Below, in pieces: positions 49,801 through 64,000 of a stretch of DNA of 64,000 nt (its first letter is position 1; every line of letters starts with the position of its first letter). A program made the position numbers and the translations under genes. Under the pieces are notes generated by a model. It was not told the DNA's origin, ran no database searches, and saw nothing but the letters and a program-made list of their open reading frames with translations. The DNA is from Sialis fuliginosa (lineage: Eukaryota > Arthropoda > Insecta > Megaloptera > Sialidae). The stretch is taken from positions 20,036,701 to 20,100,700 of the forward strand of contig OY540816.1 of NCBI GenBank assembly GCA_961205875.1, read 5' to 3'.

Positions 49801-49939
49801 TGAAACTTTATTATAAATTTAATATTTGTATCAGAATATGTTCACTTCACATTAAAAACTGGAATCACGTTTTATTCCTTGCATTAAACATCCCCCAGAA
49901 TTATCACGCGTTTCTTAACAATAATACCGATACATGTGC

Positions 49940-50345
49940 TTGATGAACATGTACATAGACATGTGACGGGGGTGGGGGGGAAACATCCCCCAACCCTCTC
50001 ACTGTCTGCACTGTTTTGAATCGGCCTTGAACCGATGCAATGGTCTACGGGGCGCACAGCACCCGAGAGAGATCTGTTCTGTCCGTCAAAGCTCCGTGTC
50101 TGTCTGTCTGTACGTCAGCTGTGTGACGCAGACCTAGACGTGCCCCTCCTACTCCTCCTCCTCCTCCCGCCCCTCTCACGGCGATGGTAGGAGTGGGGGT
50201 ATGGCGATGTGTGCGCACGGATCATCGGCCGCAAGGTCGCGTTGTACGTGTGTTTGTGTTTTGATATCTCTTGGGCATTGCCGTCGGGTTGGTTGATCTT
50301 AAGGTTGTTATAGACGCTTGAGTGAATGAGTGCTTGAAGATGCTG
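49940..50345. promoter_or_regulatory. GC-rich patch (~400 bp)
   Basis: The most GC-rich interval between genes: a CTCCTCCTCCTCC stretch, GTCTGTCTGTCTGT, several CpGs, and CACGTG-like words. Probably enhancer or alternative promoter DNA of the ZFAND gene. No splice donor or coding frame stands out. Confidence 0.3.
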
Positions 50346-50692
50346 CATGAACAGGATTTTTATCCCCCCTCTCCCATTACTTTTGCGCTAATTTTAAATG
50401 TTTTTTTATTACAATACAAAATACAGTTTCTTTGTATTGCATGGAACTTGGTTGTTTTTATTTTTTATCTTGTGGTTTTGTAAAATATATCTAAATGCTA
50501 GAAAGTGCAGTTTTTTTAAACTAAAATCTGTTATGAATGTGGGAAATTATTATTATTATATTAATACTAGCCAATATTGGGCAAGGAACAAAAGATAACT
50601 TCGTTCAAGACTCGACCAAGGTTGGCTCAGAGTTTTCCCAATCTTTGGTAAATAATAGGTAACTCGAAGCTCGGTATCTGAAGGTTGGCCTA

Positions 50693-51870
50693 AAACAGCG
50701 GTTCTTAAACTTATGTAGTCTAGGGACCCCCTTTTGAACAATTATTTTTTTACTCCATATTTACAATTTTTGCTTTTCAACTGCAAAGACCTTTATTTTT
50801 TGTATTACATTTATTACATTTTTTGTTTTTATAACTGCAATGACTTTTTGCTGTACTTTCTTACATTTTTTGCTTTTACAACTGCAATGACCTTTTTCCA
50901 CATTTTTTATTATACTATTTTAAATTTTTTGCACTACACAAATTAGCTTTTAGAACTGCAGAAACAAGTTACTACACTCTTGCCTCTCTGACAGAGCTAA
51001 TTCAGGATTTTCACAGTGATCTGTGAATAAATCTTGGTTTCTGGGTATACGTTCTGTCATTCAGAAATAAATCCAGATGGATACTGTATTGTGTGACGAA
51101 ACATTAGTCAAAGCTACGATAAAAATCCAGAAATCAAAATTCATTGTACTGTTGTATATCAGGGGTTATTTTTAAAAAAAATGTCAACTGCAAACACTTT
51201 TTTTGCTTTTTTTTACCCTACACTGACACTTTTTATATATTTTTTTACCTGCAATTTTTCAACTACACAAATTAACTTTTACAATGTAGTTCTTACAAAT
51301 TACAGTTTTTTTTTGCTCTACACTTACTTATATTTATATATATATATATATTTTTTAAAACAAACTTGTTCGTTTTTATTTATATTTAATTTATATTATA
51401 TTTTTTTATATATTATATTTTTATATATTTTTCTTTCTACTTGCAATTTTCCAACTACAAAAATTAGCTATTACAACCAGGGCTGTGGAGTCGGTACAAA
51501 AACCTACGACTCCGATTCCGACTCCTTTATTTTTTTACTGTCCGACTCCGACTCTTTATGGTACAAAAAGCTAGCACAAAGCATTTCGTTGTTAAAATTA
51601 ATTCATATAGAATTTTTATGAAAAAATTCCGTTTCCGGGCAGAATTTTTTGTGTGAATTCCGGTGATTCTGGTTCCGGCCGTAATTGAAAATTTCAATTC
51701 ATTGTACTTCAAAATTCAAAACAAACAAAAAATAATAAGTGTGTAAAAAATCATTATTTAATTAAAGGAGTCGGAGTCGGTACCTTTTTACCGACTCCGA
51801 CTCCACAGCCCTGGTTACAACTGCAGTTTTCATTTTTGGAACTGCAGAAACAAACTGCAACTACACAACA
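50693..51870. mobile_element. Degenerate hAT-like element with internal minisatellite
   Basis: Begins ACAGCGGTTCTTAAACTTAT. Inside, irregular units of 'CAACTGCAATGACTTTTTGC' and 'TTTTTGCTTTT' recur, ending near 'AACTACACAACAAAATAACC'. A second hAT MITE (51478-51813) sits within. The right terminus is not certain. Confidence 0.45.
51478..51813. mobile_element. hAT MITE with CAGGGCTGTGGAGTCGG ends
   Basis: TIRs CAGGGCTGTGGAGTCGGTAC and reverse complement (CCGACTCCACAGCCCTG), with repeated GACTCCGA words inside. The flanking 8-mers ATTACAAC (51470-51477) and GTTACAAC (51814-51821) match at 7 of 8 positions, as expected for an aged hAT target duplication. Confidence 0.82.
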
Positions 51871-52635
51871 AAATAACCCCTGTTGTATATTATTGACCTT
51901 CTGAATTATAATTAAAACGTGATTTTGCGAAATAATTATTGCACGACGATAAGCGATGATAACATTTTAAGTTACATTGAAATCGCAGTTTGTACAGTTA
52001 TATTTTTATATGTCGTGTGGTTGACAGATAATGCAAATCGTTTGAAGTGAAACAGGATGATGTATTTGTGTGTATTGTCTCTCTCTCGCATATACCTGTC
52101 ACATTTCCTATTTTACCATGTGACCTTGACGGTGTATAAATAAATAAAATCTATATGACATTATTTTGGTACTACCGATTTTTTTTTTCGATTTAGTTTA
52201 TTGTATCGAAAAAAATACGTTTTTTTTTTCATTATTGTATACACTATTTTTAATTTTTACATTTTTATAATCCCCCCCTATCCCTATATTTTATTTAAAA
52301 ACATAGATATTTAATGCATTTTTTACGAGAAATATATTTATTAGAAGGTAAAGGGAAGATTCTTATCTGAAAATAATGCACCTACTTCATAAAATTAAGT
52401 AATTGAATATTAATATTTTGAAGATTTTATATGTGATGAAAATTATTGCAAAAAAAATTTTTTTGAAAGTACATAATTATTTTGATACTTTAAAGACGCC
52501 ATTTTGAGTCCGCCATATTGAATTTTATAATTCTGATGTCAAATTCAGCATCATCAAAAATGGTAGTAAACCAAATTTTGTCTAAATTTTTCAAAAATTG
52601 TCAAAGTTATTTAAAAATGTATTTACATAATAAAT

Positions 52636-52851
52636 GAGGTGAGTTCCAAAACACGTTCGTAAAAAAATCGAGATGCAATGGATTTTGAATGAATTTTTGC
52701 CATTCTTTCATATGGTAATGTCAGTTTTGAGCAAAACTCGCTCAGTCAGTCGAAACTGACATTACAATATGAAAGAATGCAAAAAATTCTTTCAAAATTC
52801 ATTGCATATCGATTTTTTTTTTTTAAATGAGTTTTGGAACTCATCTCATAT
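52636..52851. mobile_element. Foldback MITE upstream of ZFAND
   Basis: Arms TGAGTTCCAAAACACGTT... and reversed TGAGTTCCAAAACTCATTT..., continuing through ATTCTTTCATATGGTAATGT. About 216 bp with a short loop near 52740 (GCTCAGTCAGTCG). It lies about 120 bp before the ZFAND acceptor at 52972. Confidence 0.72.
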
Positions 52852-52972
52852 AATCCATTGCCAGTTTTGTCACGAATTTTTTATGTACCTACATATATGA
52901 TCCAATGCCAGTTTTTTGAACTAAGAACATAATATTGAATTGATATTTAACTTTTTTTTTTTTTGTTTTCAG

Positions 52973-53113
52973 TCCATGCAGTCCTGACATAACCACGCGA
53001 AGCAGCAGTGAGCAGAGAGAGAGAGACAGTCTGAGTACAGTCGCATCGTTACACAAACCACGCACTCACTCACATCTATAGCTGTCGCTGATTATAGCGC
53101 CAAGCTGTCGAGA
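52973..53113 (+). other. 5' UTR part of the ZFAND start exon
   Basis: A long T-tract and CAG acceptor (ending 52972) precede a leader rich in AGAG and CACTCA repeats, then the start codon at 53114. An acceptor upstream of the ATG means at least one non-coding exon lies upstream, the best candidate being at about 40661-41053. Confidence 0.6.
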
Positions 53114-55494
53114 ATGGAACGCGAGTCGAATCCGATGCAAGCGCTCTGTCGCTCCGGATGTGGTTTCTACGGTAATCCAGCTACGGACGGATTATGTTCA
53201 CTTTGTTATAAGGTAAGAAAAACGTTGAATAGAACTGTACCTCTGTCTAATAATGATAATAATAAGTAACGGAACTATAAGAATACAGTTTGATAAAAGA
53301 ATATTGATGTAAATAATAAAAATAAAAATAATAGCAAGTTAATTAATGCTTCAGCTTCTAAGATATTTTCAAAAAACGAGTTGAACTATTTTTTAATTGT
53401 TATATTTTCATCGCAGGAGGCACTGAAAAAGAAACAACAGCCACCCGCCAGCTCGCCGTCGCCTGGCGCGTCTGCGAGCGCAGTCTCCCTGGCCAGTTAC
53501 ATGGACACAGCACAACCTACCGTCCCCATCTGCATAGCGTCGCCGCCAACTTCAGAACATGCAAAAGAGGTAAGTACACGCAAACCACCAACAAGTGAAA
53601 TGTGTTTGTTTTAATCTACGGCGATGTGCGCTTACATATAAACAAAACTTGTAGCGAAAATGCAGAAAAAATTTAATCTCTAATAATTTTACTCCCATGG
53701 AAAAAATTAATCAAGCAAAAATCTTTTAATTCGGCTGAGAATTGCGTCTTGAAAACTCAGGAAATCAAAAATTGGATATTATTATAAAGTTTAAACCGAT
53801 TTAATTTAATTTTGAAATGAATTAAATATCTAGGAAGCTAATAAACAAAAAAATGATGCTGTAACAGCTGTCAAGTTAGTTTTTGGTTTGTCATGACACT
53901 TCTGACACATTCTAAATTTTAAGTGATGTCTAACAATAATACAAAACAAACAAACACAGACGAAAAATCCTCATGCCCGGAAGTTGATTATGTTCTTGAT
54001 GATTTGTTAAAACAAGTTCATCGAGTGACAAGGAGAAAACGAAAAAGGGCATGTAAAAATTGATTAATAATTGTATTATTTGGTTATTCAGTTGTCCAAG
54101 AAAAGTGACATTTTTTGTTTAATTTATTTCCAGTATTATAAAGAAGCTAGCAAATTTGCTAACTAGTAAAATAGGGTATTCATTCTGTGATAGTTCAGTG
54201 TTACTTCAACTTATTGTAATACAGTTGGCAACTCTGACTGTACAAAATAATTTTCATAATATTCACCACTGTTTTAATACCAAAAACGAAAGTAAAGGAG
54301 AACTGTCAGATAGGTAAGAAACCTCATTTGAATGTGCTTGCTAGCTAGCAAATTTTGTTAGCTCTTTTTATAATACCGGACATTGGTAAAGCAAATGCTG
54401 TAAAATAAGAATGTGTAAACAAAACATCAAAGTAATTGAAATGAATACTTTTGTTTAGATATTTAATGTAGAACCTGTAACATTTACTAAATCAAAATTT
54501 AAAACTTTTTTTGAAGCTAATTGTTGTTAATTTAAAAACAGTTTTGTTCATAACCTCAATATTCACTGTTATTATCAGGATAATTTTCAGTTGTGAGTAG
54601 ATTTAGACCAGGGTCAGCAACCTTTTCTAAGTTGAGTTATTTTTAAAATCACACCTGCAAAAAACTGTTTTCTTTGTTACCATTTTTAAGATTCTAACTT
54701 CAACAATCTGCCAATAAAATGAAAACAAAAAGAAGTTTTCAATATATGTAAAGAGCCGCATGTTTTTATTCAAAGAATTGCAGGTGGCAGAGAAAGTTCT
54801 TTATTAGATATAAAGAAGTTATTTTTTAGTTTTATTTATAACAGTTATTTGCATATTGGAATAAGTTGTTACAATTTTTTGGAATTGTTGACATGTATGT
54901 GTTTTTGTTTACAGGGTAGTGATGACGGAGCGCCGGGCAGTGTCGCTGGTTCCGTCAGTTCGAATGATGCGGACGACAGCTTTGACAGCAAAGACGACAA
55001 AGATGCAAAAAAGAAAAAGAATCGTTGTGTCACATGTCGTAAGAAGGTCGGACTCACAGGTCAGTACTTCTTACACAAATATATGTTTGAAAGAGAGGGG
55101 TTATAAAATGATTGCATTGTTGGTTTAACTAATAAATTAAGTTGGGGGGTCAACTTAACCTTAACATGTGATGTAATTTATGAATGATTCTAATCACTTG
55201 TTGATATAGCAATATATATGTATATATATAATACAATATAGCAATTTTTCTGTAGTAGTAAAGTAAAGTAATAAAATGTTGGTGCTCAACAAGTTTTTTC
55301 TAATTTGAATTGAGTTTGAGAGGTACTAAGGGTGTTGTTTTGCAGGTTTTGAATGTCGGTGCGGCGGCCTGTTCTGCGCGGTGCACCGATACAGTGACAA
55401 ACACGACTGCTCGTTCAACTACAGGGAGATGGGGGCGCAGGAGATCAGACGCAACAACCCCGTCGTCGTCGGCGAGAAGATACAGAAGATTTGA
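53114..55494 (+). CDS. ZFAND6-like: A20/AN1 zinc-finger protein (ZFAND5/6 type)
   Basis: Ubiquitin-binding stress-response adaptor. Coding exons: 53114-53212, 53417-53569, 54915-55059, 55346-55494, giving 181 aa plus TGA. The A20 finger (residues about 8-32) has C12, C16, C28 and C31 (C-X3-C-X11-C-X2-C) in '[18 protein letters not shown]'. A Ser/Ala/Pro linker and an acidic Ser/Asp plus Lys-rich stretch follow. The C-terminal AN1 finger has all eight ligands: [22 protein letters not shown]. The protein ends [13 protein letters not shown], the usual ending of the family. It is slightly shorter than vertebrate ZFAND5/6 (about 210 aa) because of the linker. The start is the first ATG ([12 protein letters not shown]), the conserved family N-terminus. 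ZFAND5 and ZFAND6 cannot be told apart here. Confidence 0.95.
53926..54063 (+). CDS. Possible 45-aa micro-ORF inside the ZFAND intron
   Basis: A single ORF, ATG to TGA, of 45 codons between the second and third ZFAND coding exons. The predicted peptide is polar and Asn/Thr-rich at the start, acidic in the middle ([14 protein letters not shown]) and strongly basic near the end (RRKRKR, NLS-like). Its amphipathic and less AT-driven composition is unusual against the surrounding intron. A MITE begins about 70 bp downstream. It may be a nested intronless gene, a pseudogene fragment or chance. Confidence 0.2.
   Translation: MSNNNTKQTNTDEKSSCPEVDYVLDDLLKQVHRVTRRKRKRACKN
54131..54380 (-). mobile_element. 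Family-D MITE, copy 2 (ZFAND intron)
   Basis: Ends CAGTATTATAAAGAAGCTAG and TAGCTCTTTTTATAATACCG; the interior is the reverse complement of 26260-26559 (for example AACTGTCAGATAGGTAAGAA). Confidence 0.78.
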
Positions 55495-57000
55495 AGCGGC
55501 GACGACGACGACCACCACCACGCTACGGGACACAGCACGACGGCAGCTTGCAGCCTCACCCTCCCACACAACCACTCACCGTGCCACCGCAGACTGTGTG
55601 CCATCAGACTACTCAGTGTTCTGTTGTGTCGTGGCTGTTCAATGACTCAAAGAGCGATATAATAAATGGACTCTTGTCGCGAATAATAAATAAATATATA
55701 TATATTATTAATTAATTAATGCAAAATATAAAAAAATCTTTTTTCTCATCTATTTCTTGTACGTTAGAGGTACCGCGCGTATATAATATTTGAAAAAGTG
55801 GCTTTTTTTTCCTATATATATGATTAATTATATTTTTTCGTTTAGATTTAGAGCAGGAGAATTTAAATAAACACATGGTTAAATATATATATATTGTAAA
55901 ACTGCTGATTTAATGAAGAGACGCTGTTAGTTATTTGTTTTATTGTTTGTCGTGTGTATAGGTGTGAGTGAATATATCCATTTATTATTATTATTAATTA
56001 GTTAATTAGTTTGTTGTTAGCGTACGGCAGTGCGCGCGTATTTCTCTGTTTTAGTTCGGCCTATTATTGTGTTATATATATATATTTATACGCCGTGCGT
56101 TCTGAGAGCAATGCACTCTAGTGAGATATCTGTGCGGAATACCAAACAGAAGATAGCTTGAAGACGTTGTGAATATTTGGAATTCTTGCCTCGTGTTCCT
56201 GTTCATCGGGATGTAAGGAAATGATTTTATTATAACAATCGTAACTTCAAATTATCTTTTGCATTTGTTTCAAATGATGTGCGGCTGTCGCAGTGTGGAA
56301 GCGTTGCTTTCAGAACGTGTCCGTCGTATATTATACATACAAATAATTATGGGACACTTTGTAGCTCAATTAATATTAAAAATAATCAACATTATGCTTT
56401 TCTTTGTAGGAGATTTACATACAAACGATTCTCTTGAAAAAAAAAAATAAGTCCTGTTTCTTATTATTAAATCTCTTTCTCTCTCTCTCTCTCTCTCGCT
56501 TCGTGATCCTCAGAAAAAGTGTTTTTCGTACCCTTTAACTGCTTTGGTAGCAATTAATTTGACATACGAGAACTAAATTTGAATTTACTTTTATCATGGA
56601 TAACGCGAATAAAATTCTCAGCAGTTAAAGGTGTAAATAATTTTTAAACTCTCTTTTGTTTTAATGTATAGATTTTTATGTAATGTTCCATAATATTTAG
56701 TTATATAATGTTCAAAATGGAAGTTTCCTTATCGGTTAGGAATTGATATGAAATGTTTGAAGCAACGTACATTTTAGAACTTTTTAAATAAATTATATAT
56801 ATATAAATATAAATTTAACTGTATACTATTTCTCACTATGAAGCTTATATATACACAGTATATTATATATTTATTCTTTGTACATATGTGTATAAATTGC
56901 AATGTTTTAAAGACGTTAATATAGTGTTAATAATTTCATAATCGGTAAGGAAATATATACTGTATTCTTTTTCACTTTGTCATTTTTATTCATCCCTTTT
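55495..57000 (+). other. 3' UTR and downstream region of ZFAND
   Basis: No ORF of note. AATAAA occurs at about 55662 and again within about 55686-55694 (AATAAATAAATA), with more further on. A (CT)n microsatellite lies at about 56470-56497. The 3' end cannot be fixed, but cleavage after the 55660-55700 hexamers gives a UTR of about 200 bp. Confidence 0.4.
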
Positions 57001-59454
57001 TGACAGAATTATATTAAAAAGTCATCATTTTATTATGTATAAAAAGGTTAGAAAATTTTAATGGGATTTTTACGAAATTACAAATTAATTAAGCCTTACA
57101 AATTAACCAACAATGGATATGTTTATTGTTAACAACCAGTTTTTACACTCTAATTCAAAATGCAAACTTTGTAGCCAAACAATCAAACTTATACATAATA
57201 TATTAATATACCAACTGTCATTTTCATCTCTGTAAATTTGCAACCTTTTTTCAACAATCACAATTTGAAAATTTTACTTAGAAGAGAAAAACATACGTTT
57301 TTATAATGATGGGCTTGGCTACAAAAATTCTTTGGTACATTCATAAAATTCTGTTTCAATAGTCAATATAGAGTTAAACATAAATAAAAATACTCTAGTT
57401 CTGAGGTAAAAATATAGATATGTTATTAATCTGTTGAACTTTTGAATAATATGGAACATTACATAAGATTGTAAACTTTTTTTTAACTCGTGTAATTGTC
57501 TATATCAAAAATTCTGACTGTTATATATTTAGTTTATAAAGATAATTATTTGTTCTGTTTACTCCATTATTTCATTAACTAGATTCATTTACTGGTTTAA
57601 ATATACTATACGATTTACAATTGATGCTTTTTTGCAATGAATTATTTTCCTTTTGGTTTTTGAGAGAACAATTAACATTAATGCAAGTGTTTTTAGTTAC
57701 GATCTGTTTTTATGTATTCGTAAATTATGACAATGACTTGAAATGCATTGACTTCTTTTTATATTGTTATGAGTTATAATTTGTAAAATAATAATTTAAT
57801 CTATTGTTATTTAATGATGTTTATATGGTTTATTTTAAAAATGTATATTATGAGATATAATCTAACATGGAGAAATTCAAACTCATGGATGGAGGATTTC
57901 AATCAACTTTTGGAAAGTGAAACTAGATTAAAAATAAAATGACAGTCAACTGAATGTTCATTATTAATAAAGATATGTATTTAATTTTATTAATATATAA
58001 TACCTACTGTATTATGTTTGAGCGGTTAACGTGCTAGCTTAGCTTTGGTTGGAAAGTTATTTTAATACAGAAATGTTTCTTTATATTTCAATTTTCAATC
58101 AATATATTTCAAAATATTTAATTGTTAACATGTGTCAAAAAAATCATAGTAACTAAAATGATAGGTAAATTTTAGGTTTTCATAAATTTATTAATAGCCA
58201 CGAATATGCACAGAAGAATAATCTAACTATTGGTAAAAACCGCATTGAAATCGGTTCAGTAATTCCCGAATCTTTAAGCCTCATACAAATATATATATAT
58301 ATATATGTTATATATAGAGATGAACATTCAGTTGAATGCTTGAACACTATTTAATCTATTTTCACCTCCCAATAACTGACTGAAATCCTGAACCTATGAG
58401 ATTGAATGTCCCCTTGTAAATGAATTTCAAGTTATTTTCATGATTTATGTCTATATATTTCTCAAATAATAGTCAATCAGAGTAAGAGACTAATTAACAG
58501 CAAGAATTCACCTGTGAAATAATTTTAATCAATTTTTATAATATTTATAATACTGATTTGATTTTTTTACGATGGATTATTATAACCTATAAATGTCAAC
58601 TGTTCAAAAACAAAGCTGTTGATTAACTACTTATTCTGAACAATCTATAGTTGTAATTTTCATCGGACACAAATAAATGTACATATAGTTTTTGCGATAA
58701 AGAATTTCCTTCATCGTTCTGCCAGGTGGCGATGATAATATGAACAAACATCATCGTCATTTTTGATCGTAAGCTTCACGTTGTGTTAGAATTTAATGTT
58801 TTATTTCCCCAGTTTATTCGAAAGCGTAACAAGAAAAAAATTATATTTTATTTTCGAGTAAATGTTGGATTTGGTCAGTTTTAGCGTGCAGGGTATTTTA
58901 ACTTTGATACGTTGTGAGTGTATTATTAATTGTAATCTTTTTTGGATTGATGCAATATTTGAAAAAATGTGTTCCTTGCGTTTAAACTGATCAAAAGTAT
59001 ATAAACATAATTATATGAAGTGATTTAAGGAATAAGTATTCAATAATAAATACACAATGTCAAAAAATATCGCAGAAGATTTTATTTATTAACCCTATCT
59101 TATTCTTTCCATCCTGTGTCCTGATACCATTTAACCATTCAAATGCCAACTCTCTAAATGTAGAAATCCCTCTTAAAAATAAATAATTACCTCATTGAAC
59201 ATATATTATTTGAAGTTATATAACTTTGCAAACTGTCAGATAAGTTATATAACTTTGCAAACTGTCAGATAAGTTTAATTCTTTTTAAATAGAAATTAGG
59301 AGATTAGGTTAGGAAATTCTACTGTACTTAATATATTGGTTTTCAATTAAATTGATACACAATAAAAAATTAAATAGTTACATATATTCTATTGATAATT
59401 ATATTACACTTTGATATTAACAAAAATATATTAGAATAGGCAGTGATATTTCTT
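57001..59454. other. Convergent intergenic space, ZFAND / collagen
   Basis: AT-rich. A retroposon-type tail at about 58245 (TTGAAATCGGTTCAGTAATT) followed by (TA)n. A two-copy 29-bp tandem repeat at 59213-59273. No gene seen. Confidence 0.45.
59213..59273 (+). repeat. Tandem duplication of 29 bp
   Basis: Two identical units (AAGTTATATAACTTTGCAAA then CTGTCAGAT). The exact identity indicates recent slippage or duplication. It lies downstream of the collagen 3' end. Confidence 0.8.
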
Positions 59455-59460
59455 TTTATT
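59455..59460 (-). terminator. Candidate poly(A) signal of the collagen gene
   Basis: TTTATT on the plus strand (AATAAA on the minus strand), about 65 bp beyond the stop codon. It is the nearest canonical hexamer. Confidence 0.45.
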
Positions 59461-59523
59461 CAATATTTTACGAGAACTGTGTTTGGAAATCGATAGATTC
59501 TATATATTATTTAATCTTGGTAA

Positions 59524-64000
<4,477 letters not shown>

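Noticed and set aside
50115-50348. 77-codon minus-strand ORF ending in Arg/Ser repeats
   Set aside because: The Arg-rich part is the CTCCTC repeat read in antisense. No acceptor, donor or domain supports it.
55310-55715. Several ORFs on both strands over the last ZFAND exon
   Set aside because: Shadows of the AN1 exon and its CGA/CAC-rich 3' UTR. The AN1 frame with all eight zinc ligands is the real one.

Overview
The window is AT-rich nuclear DNA from an insect, most probably a moth or butterfly. The genes are split by GT-AG introns and there are no operons. Lepidoptera is inferred from repeats: tails reading 'AAAATCGGTTCAG...ACAGACAGACAG', an element ending 'TACGGAACCCTAAAAA' (about 35618-35998), and 'ACCGACATAAAAAAGGAGGA' (about 33819). 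No species can be named.

Layout. (1) About 453-11953, plus strand: the last ten coding exons of a FPS/FER non-receptor tyrosine kinase (end of the F-BAR/coiled-coil region, basic linker, SH2, complete kinase domain). The 5' part lies outside the window. (2) 14187-15487, minus strand: a complete seven-exon gene for eIF2B subunit alpha (300 aa), tail-to-tail with the kinase. (3) 15944-34692, plus strand: head-to-head with eIF2B-alpha across 456 bp, a probable small gene I do not recognise, with a 50-codon first exon carrying one membrane segment and a phase-compatible second exon 18 kb downstream. (4) 34.7-53 kb: repeat-rich DNA with promoter-like GC-richer patches; one has an Inr/DPE arrangement (40661) and probably starts the next gene. 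(5) 53114-55494, plus strand: a complete A20/AN1 zinc-finger gene of the ZFAND5/6 type (181 aa). (6) 59524-64000, minus strand: the 3' part of a fibrillar procollagen gene, with 14 coding exons of uninterrupted Gly-X-Y helix (the last also carrying the C-telopeptide) and four exons of C-propeptide (COLFI), open at the window edge.

Most of the rest is transposon debris, chiefly MITEs, often nested: a deleted mariner, hAT-like MITEs with 8-bp target duplications, a TTAA-flanked piggyBac-like MITE, a five-copy TIR family, a 745-bp foldback present twice, and a composite element carrying 153-bp tandem monomers.

The genes share no pathway: signalling kinase, translation-initiation exchange factor, ubiquitin-binding stress protein, extracellular matrix. 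I found no prokaryote-type system, CRISPR array, rRNA or tRNA. The most interesting points are in the collagen (loss of the two interchain cysteines, an integrin-type GFPGER motif, a conserved C-proteinase site), the unidentified divergent gene, and the long foldback in the kinase intron.
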